Source of the DNA: a virus
Strand: one strand, 5' to 3'
Length of the DNA stretch: 44,335 nt
IMG/VR virus record: IMGVR_UViG_3300042478_001549
Coordinates: 1 to 44,335 of that record
Part shown: one piece after another, positions 1 to 7,366 of the stretch
How positions within the stretch are numbered: the stretch's first letter is position 1
Layout: every line of letters starts with the position of its first letter
The notes under the pieces: generated by a model
The model's input: the letters and a program-made list of their open reading frames with translations, nothing else
What the model was told of the DNA's origin: nothing
Database searches by the model: none
Made by a program: the position numbers and the translations under genes

Positions 1-263
1 GCCATCCTCTCCACGGTATTCAGATAGTATTCTTTAAAATCCTCAGTTGGTTCAAAAATACAAAGAACATCTTCATTGTTAATTGCCACTGAATCACCTT
101 TCATAATATCTACCGGTAACCAATGTTGCAAAAGCAGATTTGAATTCCTAACTTCAAACATCATGGGGTTTGTAATTTTAATTTGATATGAATCAAGTTG
201 TTCCATAACACAAATAACATCAATACCATCTTTAAATCTCAAAGCGTAAATGTTATTTTCCAT
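1..263 (-). CDS. Small conserved phage protein, C-terminus cut by window edge
   Basis: An open frame starts with ATG at 263 and runs off the left edge, with about 87 codons visible. The start overlaps the last 11 bases of uvsW, which fits translational coupling in one operon. The visible protein begins MENNIYALRFKDGIDVICVM and contains the segment LLQHWLPVDIMKGDS. By memory this resembles the small Sm-like proteins next to uvsW in T4-like cyanophages, where an N-terminal strand-rich part is followed by an HWLP or PWMP-type stretch. That resemblance is an impression, not an alignment. Function is unknown. Confidence 0.7.
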   Translation of the reverse strand, partial: MENNIYALRFKDGIDVICVMEQLDSYQIKITNPMMFEVRNSNLLLQHWLPVDIMKGDSVAINNEDVLCIFEPTEDFKEYYLNTVERM

Positions 264-1740
264 CTTTTAATCCTATGTTATAAAGTTTGAAAGAGAACTT
301 CTCTTCATTATATATTTTCACTCTTTCCACGAAATGTTGCAACGTAAAGTTCATTTTCTTTTTGTGTCTGAGGTCGTCTGCAATGTCATAGAGTGTTGCC
401 ATTTCTTTACCTTCCGACTGTCTAAGAGATCGTCCAATCGATTGAAGATTTCGAACTCTTGACTTTGACGGAGATGCGAAGATAATATTATGTAAATTCC
501 TAATATTAATTCCAGTAGAAAAAGTCCCAAAAGAAGCCACAACAATAGCATCATTCTCTGTCTCCATAATCTTACGAATATTCTCTCTGTCTTCTGTTTC
601 TACTCCGCCATGTACAAAAAATACCTTGCGGCCGTTTGCTTTTTCTTTAATTATATTATACAATATTTTACCATGTTTTTCAACCATTTGATAAAGCACT
701 AGGGTATTTTTATCTAAACTGATGCATAGATTCCTGATGAATCTATTTCTGTTTTCGGATGTAATAAGGTATTCTATTTCTTCCTGATAAGTGTCATCTT
801 TATGATTTTCACATACCTCTGGTGAATGTTTAAGTACCAGACATTTGATATTGAAAGGTGACAATTGCTTTTTGTCGATCAACTCTTTTGTTGTGATTAC
901 CTTCTCTACAGTTCCAAACAAACCTTCCAAAACCAGTTTGTGAGTCTTTGTACCATCTAAAGTACCAGTTAAACCAATACGATACTTTGTCTTGTTTGCG
1001 GCAGTCATAATTGTTGTGAGTGACTGTGCCTTGAACAAGTGTGCCTCATCTCCAATGATGTAGTCAAACTGTTCAAAGTATTGTTTTGGCAATTGATAAA
1101 GTGACTGCCATGTAGAGATAGTCAGATTCTTGTTTGTATGTTTGTCTTTGCCTTGATATATTCTGTGTACGTTTTCTTCCACATTGAAACCGTTGTGTGA
1201 AGAGTAGTCTTCAAAGTCTGAATATAACTGTTCAACAAGAGAAGTTGTGGGAACAATAATCAATCCTTTTAGATTCTGATAATCTAGTAACTGTCTAAAC
1301 AACAAATAAATGATCAGTGATTTTCCTGATGCGGTGGGAGACAACAACAGAGCTCTTCTATGTTGCATTGCATGAATGAATGCTTTTCTTTGATGATCTC
1401 TTACATCAATTGGTCGACCTTGTGAATGTAGATTCAGAGTTTTAACATATTTTTCAAAATGATATATCGAATATTCATCTTGTGTTTCTTCAAATTCGTA
1501 CTTGTAGTTGCGTTCTTCACAGAACTCTTTCAGATAAGGTATCAGCCCAAGATATATTTGACTTGTCGCTAGATTGAATAGTCTTATTTTACCGTCCCAG
1601 ATTCGATTCCGATAGGTTGGAACGAATTGATAACCAGGTACAAAGAATGTGAAGTATTCTGATAACTCCATAGCGATATGGCGTTCACAAGATATCTTGG
1701 CGAACACCTCATCTTTTTTTGTTATTAATAAGTCAATCAT
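253..1740 (-). CDS. uvsW: UvsW-like superfamily 2 DNA/RNA helicase
   Basis: This is a 495-residue ATP-dependent helicase, close to the roughly 500 residues of T4 UvsW. In T4 the enzyme unwinds R-loops and branched DNA and helps switch from origin-dependent to recombination-dependent replication. Visible motifs are Walker A SPTASGKS (about residues 144-151), the DEAH box (231-234), motif III GLTGT (about 256-260) and an arginine-finger motif QSIGRSLRQ near residue 440. The N-terminal 110 residues before the RecA-like core match the position of the UvsW accessory domain. The start codon overlaps the end of the preceding endonuclease-like gene by 8 bases. It lies downstream of uvsY, as in other marine T4-like phages. 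Confidence 0.93.
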   Translation of the reverse strand: MIDLLITKKDEVFAKISCERHIAMELSEYFTFFVPGYQFVPTYRNRIWDGKIRLFNLATSQIYLGLIPYLKEFCEERNYKYEFEETQDEYSIYHFEKYVKTLNLHSQGRPIDVRDHQRKAFIHAMQHRRALLLSPTASGKSLIIYLLFRQLLDYQNLKGLIIVPTTSLVEQLYSDFEDYSSHNGFNVEENVHRIYQGKDKHTNKNLTISTWQSLYQLPKQYFEQFDYIIGDEAHLFKAQSLTTIMTAANKTKYRIGLTGTLDGTKTHKLVLEGLFGTVEKVITTKELIDKKQLSPFNIKCLVLKHSPEVCENHKDDTYQEEIEYLITSENRNRFIRNLCISLDKNTLVLYQMVEKHGKILYNIIKEKANGRKVFFVHGGVETEDRENIRKIMETENDAIVVASFGTFSTGINIRNLHNIIFASPSKSRVRNLQSIGRSLRQSEGKEMATLYDIADDLRHKKKMNFTLQHFVERVKIYNEEKFSFKLYNIGLKDGK

Positions 1741-2134
1741 TTAATAGATACTTATACGCTTTATATGCAATAGACGAATTATCTTCAAATCTACCTATAG
1801 CCACATTACAATTATTGCATATCCAATTGCGAAACTCTTCCGTTACGTGATTGTGATCTAAACACCAAATTGATCTATCCGCAAATCTTCCGTTCTTTTT
1901 TAATTGTGACTCTGTTTTTTCACAAATTGGACAACAGTAATTTAAATCTGTTGGTCTTGGATGTTGTTTTTCCAATTTTTTTCTTAACTTAGCTTTTTCA
2001 TAAGTACATTCTTTACACTCAGTTCTATAAGAAGATTTACCACTAGCCAAATTTTCTCTTGTCATAAATGCATCTAGTGGTTTTGATTTTTCACACTTAA
2101 TGCATATTTTGGTGGACAATTTATTATTACTCAT
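1733..2134 (-). CDS. Endonuclease VII-like HNH (His-Me finger) nuclease
   Basis: A 133-residue protein from the preferred start at 2134, where the uvsY stop and this ATG share one base (TAATG). A longer in-frame extension up to 2185 lies wholly inside uvsY and is less likely. The C-terminal half has the endonuclease VII layout: YCCPICEK, then WCLDHNHVTEEFRNWICNNC, then NVAIGRFEDN. This gives paired zinc-binding CxxC motifs around the DHNH metal site. An extra N-terminal CxxC pair (CIKCEKSK and CKEC) is typical of free-standing endonuclease VII-type genes. It could be the Holliday-junction resolvase (T4 gp49 function) or a homing-type nuclease. Placement between uvsY and uvsW, rather than as a standalone gene 49, leaves both open. 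Confidence 0.82.
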   Translation of the reverse strand: MSNNKLSTKICIKCEKSKPLDAFMTRENLASGKSSYRTECKECTYEKAKLRKKLEKQHPRPTDLNYCCPICEKTESQLKKNGRFADRSIWCLDHNHVTEEFRNWICNNCNVAIGRFEDNSSIAYKAYKYLLND

Positions 2135-2568
2135 TATTGACCACCTATAAATTTTTCCCATGAGATGAAGTCTCTCAATTGCCAAGTTCTTTGTTTCAGT
2201 TCCGACATGATAGATTCCACAACAGAAACTGTTTCATCATGGTATACTTTCTTTTCAAGTAACTTAATCAAGTCTTTGTCTGCTTCAAGATATGTGGAGA
2301 TATCCGATTTGAGTGCAAACTGAAATGGTTCCCAACCATATTCTTCCAGTTCTTCTTGAGACAATTTACCAGTGAAGTACTCCCACTTGACCTTACGCAT
2401 ACGTAGATAATCAAAGTGTGCCTTTTTCGATGCGATCTTGTGTTTGGTTAGAAATCCAAGATACTTGCTGTGCAGTGTGGGTATTTTGATAAGTTCTTTG
2501 CTGGGTTCCGTTTGGTCTATGACTGCATCGGTTTCCCACATTTTCAATATGTTTTCAATTGTTTCCAT
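2134..2568 (-). CDS. uvsY: UvsY-like recombination mediator protein
   Basis: 144 residues, compared with 137 for T4 UvsY. UvsY loads the UvsX recombinase onto single-stranded DNA covered by gp32. The sequence is helical and charged, with the region HSKYLGFLTKHKIASKKAHF and a C-terminal helix ending in WQLRDFISWEKFIGGQ. I assign it from length, composition and position: gp23, gp3, uvsY, uvsW is the order known in marine T4-like phages. It is the first gene behind a consensus sigma-70-type promoter at 2637-2665, so early expression with uvsW is likely. No catalytic motif is expected in this family. Confidence 0.87.
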   Translation of the reverse strand: METIENILKMWETDAVIDQTEPSKELIKIPTLHSKYLGFLTKHKIASKKAHFDYLRMRKVKWEYFTGKLSQEELEEYGWEPFQFALKSDISTYLEADKDLIKLLEKKVYHDETVSVVESIMSELKQRTWQLRDFISWEKFIGGQ

Positions 2569-2636
2569 AATCGTTTCACAAATTCAGTTTTTATTATACA
2601 GGACAACAACTTACGTTAAATAAATTGTTTCAAAAC

Positions 2637-2665
2637 ATTATAAAGGATATCAGTTAAATTGTCAA
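2637..2665 (-). promoter_or_regulatory. Consensus sigma-70-type (early) promoter before uvsY
   Basis: On the minus strand TTGACA (2665-2660) is followed by exactly 17 bases and then TATAAT (2642-2637). Both hexamers match the bacterial housekeeping consensus at all positions. Expected transcription start is near 2630, about 60 bases before the uvsY ATG at 2568. The -35 hexamer lies in the last codons of gp3. A second TATAAT-like stretch near 2592-2597 lacks a good -35. The structural genes upstream carry late-type boxes instead, so this site marks the change to early/middle recombination genes. Confidence 0.8.
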
Positions 2666-3166
2666 GTACTTATATGATTGATACCTAAAAGTTGCATTAC
2701 ATGTAACCACAGTGTCGGCTGATAATCTGGTATCAAAATCAATACTCGACATGGTTAATGGAAATACATTTGTAAAATCAATTCTTAAAATTGGATTATT
2801 CAGAGCACTTAGTACAGTCAACGTTGCATCAGAAAAATATTTTTGTTGTTGAAGTTCACGATTTGCTGTTCTTCCACCAAAACCTTCCGGATCGGCAATT
2901 GAAATGAACCAGTCATATAAGTTTTTCCAGGATTGCAAATCTTCATCTATTATGAAAGAAATGTCCAATGGATCATATTTTAGTTTTGTACCAGGAGAAT
3001 ACATGTCCAGAAACGGTGTAACTCTGTCCACTTCACCCAAAGAAATACTTGGTATACTAATTGTCTGACAAAAATATTGTGTCGTAGCAATTCTACTGAA
3101 CGTCAACAAAAACTTTGTTGGTTGTAATAGATTTGTATTTTCTGGATTTCTGTTCAGTGCGGTCAT
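2654..3166 (-). CDS. 3: Tail completion / tail tube terminator protein gp3
   Basis: 170 residues, close to T4 gp3 at 176. In T4 it caps the head-proximal end of the tail tube and stabilises the sheath. The N-terminus (NPENTNLLQPTKFLLTFSRI) and the segment ISIPSISLGEVDRVTPFLDM resemble tail-tube-fold proteins, and position directly after gp23 and before uvsY matches other marine T4-like phages. The start has a strong ribosome binding site, AAGGAGA, seven bases upstream. A weak late-like box (CCTAAATA at 3191-3184) sits between the gp23 terminator and this start. Confidence 0.82.
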   Translation of the reverse strand: MTALNRNPENTNLLQPTKFLLTFSRIATTQYFCQTISIPSISLGEVDRVTPFLDMYSPGTKLKYDPLDISFIIDEDLQSWKNLYDWFISIADPEGFGGRTANRELQQQKYFSDATLTVLSALNNPILRIDFTNVFPLTMSSIDFDTRLSADTVVTCNATFRYQSYKYLTI

Positions 3167-3197
3167 TTAAATCTCCTTGTAGGTATTTAGGAGCCAT

Positions 3198-3227
3198 AAA
3201 AAAAGGGACCAATTTCTTGGTCCCTTT
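3198..3227 (-). terminator. Rho-independent terminator after the major capsid gene
   Basis: An 11-base-pair perfect stem (3202-3212 with 3217-3227) closes a four-base loop. In the direction of transcription it is followed by a run of seven T (complement of 3198-3204). It begins about 30 bases after the gp23 stop codon at 3258. This is a textbook intrinsic terminator and would separate very high gp23 expression from gp3 and the recombination genes. Confidence 0.93.
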
Positions 3228-3257
3228 AAAGTGTCACTCTTAACGGTGACTTACCGA

Positions 3258-4604
3258 TTACATCAGGTTCTTAACTTGGAAGATTCTGTAGTAAACGTTG
3301 CTACGTGCGTTCAGAGCACCATTGCCAGTTGTCAGACCTGTTGCGAATGGGTTTGCAACCATGCCGTAACGTGTCTTGAATCCAATCTTTGGTTGGAATG
3401 TGTACTGGTCAACTGCACGAACCATTTGCAGAGGAACGTATGGGCAGTAGAACAAGCCTGCGTCATAAGGAGAAGTACCCTTATAACCAACTGTGACCAA
3501 TTCTTGGTTAGATGTGTATCCACCGAAGTATGGGTCGATGTAGACCTTGATACGACCATGTAACAGACCAGCGAAGGTGTTACCTGTGTCGTCAACTTGC
3601 AGGTCAGCTTGCAGAGCAGGTGTATATTGCAGAACACCAGCCATAGCCATAGCAGAAGCAACGTCTGAAGAAACGATCAGAACGTTACCTTTTCCACGAC
3701 GAGTCTGCTTAGCGATAACGTTAGCATCACGTTCGATTTGGAAAATCAGACCTTTGAAACGCTCAACAGACCAACGACCGTTAGAGTCTGTGTCTAAGTC
3801 GAACACGCCAGCGGTTGTTGTACCGTACTGAGCACCGTTAACAGCGCATGTGTAGATTGTACGAATAACTTCGCGGTTGATTTCAGCAAGAATCTCTGTA
3901 GACAGAATGTTAGACAGTTCTGTTTCAGCATCCAGACCATGAACTGCTTTCAGGTCTTGTGCCAGTTCCAGAGAATACTCAGCCTTCAGAGCACGTGATT
4001 GAGCAGTTACAGTAACTTTCTCAATGCTGAATGCCATCTGGTTGAACATACCTGTGTCTGTATCTGCACCCAGGCCTTCAGCACGTGTTGTTGTCATGCC
4101 GATACCGGTTGTGTAGCTGTTAGCAGTAAAGTCTGCAACAGAGTTTGTTCTAACGTCTGTTGTGTTGTTACCACGGAAGCCGTACAGGTTAGTAGAAGAA
4201 CCAGCACCAGAGAAAATGGTGTTGGCTTCGTTGAAGAAGGCTTCGTTTGTATTAGAAGGACCGCCAGATTGTGTGTCGTAACGAGCACGCATTGCGAAGA
4301 TCAGGCCTGTAGGACCTGTCATTGGCTGAACGCCAGCAACGTCATAAGCAATCAGGTTAGGCAGAGCACGACGAACCAAGCTGATTAAGATTGGGTCATA
4401 GTTTGAAACACCACCAGTTACGTTTGTTGGCGCAGCTGAGTATGTTGTTTCATTCAGTTGTTGTGCAGATTCCTTCATTGCTTGTTGTTGGTTTTCCAAC
4501 ACTACAGCAGTAACGGCTTTCTTATATGGATCTGTAATTTTTTCCAGTTCTGGGTGTTCCAGAACAGGAGTCCATTTCTTTTGTAATTCTTCAGATAGAA
4601 ACAT
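3258..4604 (-). CDS. 23: Major capsid protein gp23
   Basis: 448 residues, shorter than the 521 of T4 gp23 but normal for marine T4-like phages. It builds the hexamers of the prolate head. The N-terminal 52 residues look like the removable propeptide: helical and charged, ending at LNE (residues 50-52), which fits the [LI]xE cleavage rule of the gp21 protease, so the mature protein would start at TTYSAAPTNV. Later segments typical of gp23 include GLIFAMRARY, the Thr/Asn-rich loop near residues 95-125, and IDPYFGGYTSNQELVTVGYK. It has a strong AAGGAGA ribosome binding site, a late-type box upstream, and a strong terminator behind it. Confidence 0.97.
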   Translation of the reverse strand: MFLSEELQKKWTPVLEHPELEKITDPYKKAVTAVVLENQQQAMKESAQQLNETTYSAAPTNVTGGVSNYDPILISLVRRALPNLIAYDVAGVQPMTGPTGLIFAMRARYDTQSGGPSNTNEAFFNEANTIFSGAGSSTNLYGFRGNNTTDVRTNSVADFTANSYTTGIGMTTTRAEGLGADTDTGMFNQMAFSIEKVTVTAQSRALKAEYSLELAQDLKAVHGLDAETELSNILSTEILAEINREVIRTIYTCAVNGAQYGTTTAGVFDLDTDSNGRWSVERFKGLIFQIERDANVIAKQTRRGKGNVLIVSSDVASAMAMAGVLQYTPALQADLQVDDTGNTFAGLLHGRIKVYIDPYFGGYTSNQELVTVGYKGTSPYDAGLFYCPYVPLQMVRAVDQYTFQPKIGFKTRYGMVANPFATGLTTGNGALNARSNVYYRIFQVKNLM

Positions 4605-4641
4605 TGATTTCTCCTTGTGAGTTTCTAATATTGGTAAATTT

Positions 4642-4649
4642 TATTTATT
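4642..4649 (-). promoter_or_regulatory. Late-type promoter box for gp23
   Basis: The minus strand reads AATAAATA, fitting the NATAAATA late box of T4-like phages (TATAAATA in T4). It lies about 38 bases before the gp23 start, overlapping the gp22 stop codon. No -35 element is expected for the gp55-type late sigma factor. Confidence 0.65.
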
Positions 4650-5895
4650 TAGCCAATGTTTTTGAGATTGTTTTTGCATACATGTTGATCATTGGATCGG
4701 CCGAAGGTTGTTCCTTCTTTTCTTCCTCGATCTCCACCGCTTCATTCAGAGCAGAACTGTCCGCAGTTTTAACTGATGCACTGAAATATGATTGTCTCAG
4801 TGTAACTAGTTTGTCCGCGAAATCTTCGTCAGTGGTAAAGTCAACACTCTCTGCGAGTGATTTCATTTTTTCCACTTGAGTCTGCGTTAGGCCCTCACAT
4901 ACTGCATGTATAGCCTCATTCTTTTTGTGTTCGTTTAATTCCTTCTTCAACTGAACAGCAGATTCGATCTGTTCGCTGATTGTGGCTTCAAGTTCTTCAA
5001 CTTTGTTTGTCAGTTCTTCGACAACATCCACTTTTTCTTCTGGAATATCGATATAGTGTTCTTTGAACAGGTCGTGTAATCCACGGATGAAATCTTCAAC
5101 GATTTCGGCGCGCAGACCTTTTTCGATTGCCAGTTGGTTCTCTTTGACCCACTCTTCTGCCATATAGTTGATGTAATCATCAAGCTTTGTTGCCAGTTCA
5201 TCTTTGACTTCTTCAACAGCCAGTTCGAACTCTTCGTACAGAGCTTCTTCAACTTCTTCAACGATTGCGTGTGAACGTGCAATAACGGCAGCTTCAAAAA
5301 TTGTTTGTGCTTTCTCTTTGAATTCTTCAGAGAGATTTTCACCAGAAAGAAGTGCATCAACGTCAGCGTCCATGTCTTCTTTCATTTTTTGTTTCTTCAT
5401 CATCTTCTTGATCATTGCTTTGTCTTGAGCTTCGTCCTCATGGCCTTCTTTTTCGGCTTCTGCAATAACTTCAGAATCAACTTCTGTTTCTTCTGGAACG
5501 GCATGAAAAACTGCGCCAGGATTTGATTGCATTGTTTGTGTAGCCAGACGAGCTTTTACGCGGTCACGGATTGAAGCGTATTCTGTGGCATCTGCTTGAA
5601 CAGTTTGTGCCAAATCTTTACGGCCTTCTGTTTCTGCTGGGCCAGACAACTTGCCACCAGGCTGAGCACCGACAGGAGGTGTAGCACCAGGAGGTGTAGC
5701 ACTTGGTGTGCCTTTTGTATAATCTGGCTTATCGTCGTCTTGTTTGTCAACGACACCAGCAACTTCGCCAGCTTCTTTTGTACCATAAGCAACTGCGCCA
5801 CTTAGTTTTTGTGGTGCATCTTGGCCACCGTGTTTTGCAGATACGTTGCCTTGCAAAATGTCTTTAGCGGCTTCTGTCAGATTAAATTTTCCCAT
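4645..5895 (-). CDS. 22: Prohead core scaffold protein gp22
   Basis: 416 residues, longer than T4 gp22 (269) but in the range of marine relatives. It forms the inner scaffold on which gp23 assembles and is later degraded by gp21. The N-terminal 120 residues are Gly/Pro/Ala-rich and flexible. From about residue 130 to 340 it is extremely acidic and helical, with coiled-coil-like stretches such as VEEVEEALYEEFELAVEEVK and VVEELTNKVEELEATISEQI. Position between gp21 and gp23 confirms the call. It has a good ribosome binding site (AAGGAGA) and a perfect late box at 5925-5932. Confidence 0.92.
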   Translation of the reverse strand: MGKFNLTEAAKDILQGNVSAKHGGQDAPQKLSGAVAYGTKEAGEVAGVVDKQDDDKPDYTKGTPSATPPGATPPVGAQPGGKLSGPAETEGRKDLAQTVQADATEYASIRDRVKARLATQTMQSNPGAVFHAVPEETEVDSEVIAEAEKEGHEDEAQDKAMIKKMMKKQKMKEDMDADVDALLSGENLSEEFKEKAQTIFEAAVIARSHAIVEEVEEALYEEFELAVEEVKDELATKLDDYINYMAEEWVKENQLAIEKGLRAEIVEDFIRGLHDLFKEHYIDIPEEKVDVVEELTNKVEELEATISEQIESAVQLKKELNEHKKNEAIHAVCEGLTQTQVEKMKSLAESVDFTTDEDFADKLVTLRQSYFSASVKTADSSALNEAVEIEEEKKEQPSADPMINMYAKTISKTLAK

Positions 5896-5924
5896 TTTGA
5901 GAATCTCCTTGATTTTATATTGGA

Positions 5925-5932
5925 TATTTATA
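5925..5932 (-). promoter_or_regulatory. Perfect T4-type late promoter box for gp22
   Basis: The minus strand reads TATAAATA, identical to the T4 late consensus. It lies 30 bases before the gp22 ATG, with AAGGAGA in between. It sits just beyond the gp21 stop codon. Confidence 0.8.
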
Positions 5933-5933
5933 A

Positions 5934-6578
5934 TTAAAGTTTTTTGATGAAGTTTTCGAAAATTTGTAAACTTACTTTTTCAACATCTTTACGAGAAACT
6001 TTTTGAATTAGTTTTTTCGACTCTTCGATATGTTGTTCAGTCCAAATTCCGTTAACGAACACCCATTCTTTACCTTCCATAATACCTTGAACAAAAGCTC
6101 CAGGCGCAGAAGGATCTGCTACAATATCTGCCGCTGTGGCCAGATGAAAGTCATCTTGAACTATGTTAACACCATTGACAGCTTTCAGAGAACCCATACC
6201 GCGAGAAGACACACCTAGTTGTGCGCCGCCTTCGATCAGATTCTTTGCAATGTTACCCATTGGTGTTTCAAGAATTTTAGCTTTGCCTATCCAATCATTT
6301 CCTTCTTGACGTAGACCCACAATTAAGTGAGAGACACGGTCGAGATTGATTGAAGGTGTATCTGGATGCCCCAGTTCACCGAAGGCACGATTTTTATTGA
6401 TGTATTCTTCTGTATAACGAGAAACTTCTTTACGCATAGTTTCTTCTTTATACATGCGTCCATTTTTGTTTGTTCTTTCGGAAACGAGGAAAGGACCCTC
6501 AATGAAAAGCGTTTTCTTTCCATCTTTTTCTTCCGTTAAGTAATTTACGGACTCGGTAATTTCTTTAATAAGTTTCAT
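5934..6578 (-). CDS. 21: Prohead maturation protease gp21
   Basis: 214 residues, against 212 in T4. This serine protease (phage prohead protease family) sits in the prohead core, cleaves itself, gp22, gp67 and the gp23 propeptide, then degrades. The herpesvirus-type fold signature is visible: GELGHPDTPSINLDRVSH with His71, and LGVSSRGMG with Ser124 or Ser125 as nucleophile. The N-terminus NGRMYKEE is also typical, with the family consensus being NGR-Y. The start has an AAGGTAA ribosome binding site. Confidence 0.95.
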   Translation of the reverse strand: MKLIKEITESVNYLTEEKDGKKTLFIEGPFLVSERTNKNGRMYKEETMRKEVSRYTEEYINKNRAFGELGHPDTPSINLDRVSHLIVGLRQEGNDWIGKAKILETPMGNIAKNLIEGGAQLGVSSRGMGSLKAVNGVNIVQDDFHLATAADIVADPSAPGAFVQGIMEGKEWVFVNGIWTEQHIEESKKLIQKVSRKDVEKVSLQIFENFIKKL

Positions 6579-6590
6579 TTTATTACCTTA

Positions 6591-7136
6591 TTATGGACGG
6601 ATCGAATATTCGCCGTAGTTGAATGCAGCAGGATCGTTGAACTGACCGCGCTGGTAGTATTCGTTTTCTTTACGCAATTCTAGAATAATTGTGTAACTTG
6701 AATTTGCAACTTGACCTCTTGTAACTATGCCAATGTCCCCATTGTTAAATGATGTTCTATTGGGATTTCTGATAGTGATCCAGTTTCCACCGGCATCATA
6801 TTCACCATTACCCTGTAAGAACATGATTGGTACACCTGCATTAGCTAATGCACTTGCGGTATTTGACCAATACAATTGAACATCACCTGTTGCTCCATCT
6901 GTATCATACCAAATACGATTCACATTTAAACCGTAATATGATAGTGTTGTGTTTGCTGCGCCGCCTTGAGAATTTGCAACTAAGAAACCGTTTGTTGCCA
7001 AAGCACCATAAAGAGTGTTTGCGGCAATTCTTGCTGTATTGTTCTCTTGGCCAGTACCGTCAAAATCTGCTGTCAGTTTGATGACTGCAAATTGTGTGTC
7101 GTCCTTTAGTACTTGATAAGAATATTTGTTGGCCAT
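6591..7136 (-). CDS. Uncharacterised structural protein between gp21 and the core genes
   Basis: 181 residues with predicted beta-rich character, Asn/Gly/Thr-rich, no membrane segment and no cysteine. It begins MANKYSYQVLKDDTQFAVIK and ends EYSIRP. It occupies the place where T4 has gene 68 (prohead core), but it does not look like a charged helical core protein. A head-decoration or other virion role is my inference from the fold-like composition and position. Similar proteins at this position in marine T4-like phages are familiar to me only in outline. A weak late-like box (CTTAAATA, 7169-7162) lies about 26 bases upstream of the start. Confidence 0.75.
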   Translation of the reverse strand: MANKYSYQVLKDDTQFAVIKLTADFDGTGQENNTARIAANTLYGALATNGFLVANSQGGAANTTLSYYGLNVNRIWYDTDGATGDVQLYWSNTASALANAGVPIMFLQGNGEYDAGGNWITIRNPNRTSFNNGDIGIVTRGQVANSSYTIILELRKENEYYQRGQFNDPAAFNYGEYSIRP

Positions 7137-7164
7137 TTTTTATCCCTAGTATTATTTGAGGTAT

Positions 7165-7356
7165 TTAAGCGTTTTCAACCGCATCAGTTGAATCTTCCGA
7201 TTCTTCTGGTGCAATTAATGTTTTTGCAATACTCTGTTTGTGAGAATCTATATGTGCCATTACTCTATCTTGAATGGCTGCATACAATGCATCACGCATA
7301 TTCTTTGCATCACCTTCATCTGCCAAATCAACTATGTTTCTTGTTACTTCGCTCAT
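7165..7356 (-). CDS. 67: Small prohead core protein, gp67-like
   Basis: 63 residues, very acidic at the C-terminus (PEESEDSTDAVEN) and helical before it. T4 gp67 (80 residues) is a prohead core component encoded directly after gp20 and cleaved by gp21. The position between gp20 and gp21 and the small charged character match. No alignment was possible. It has a strong AAGGAGA ribosome binding site. The gene order 20-67-21 supports the call more than the sequence does. Confidence 0.7.
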   Translation of the reverse strand: MSEVTRNIVDLADEGDAKNMRDALYAAIQDRVMAHIDSHKQSIAKTLIAPEESEDSTDAVENA

Positions 7357-7366
7357 CTCTATCTCC

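Noticed and set aside
3233-3250. Short inverted repeat (GTCAC with GTGAC) beside the gp23 terminator
   Set aside because: Only five base pairs, and the adjacent 11-bp hairpin with a T-run explains termination.
3231-3563. Plus-strand open frames opposite gp23 and other genes
   Set aside because: All plus-strand frames lie opposite strongly conserved minus-strand genes, have no ribosome binding sites in context and show Cys/His-rich shadow composition.
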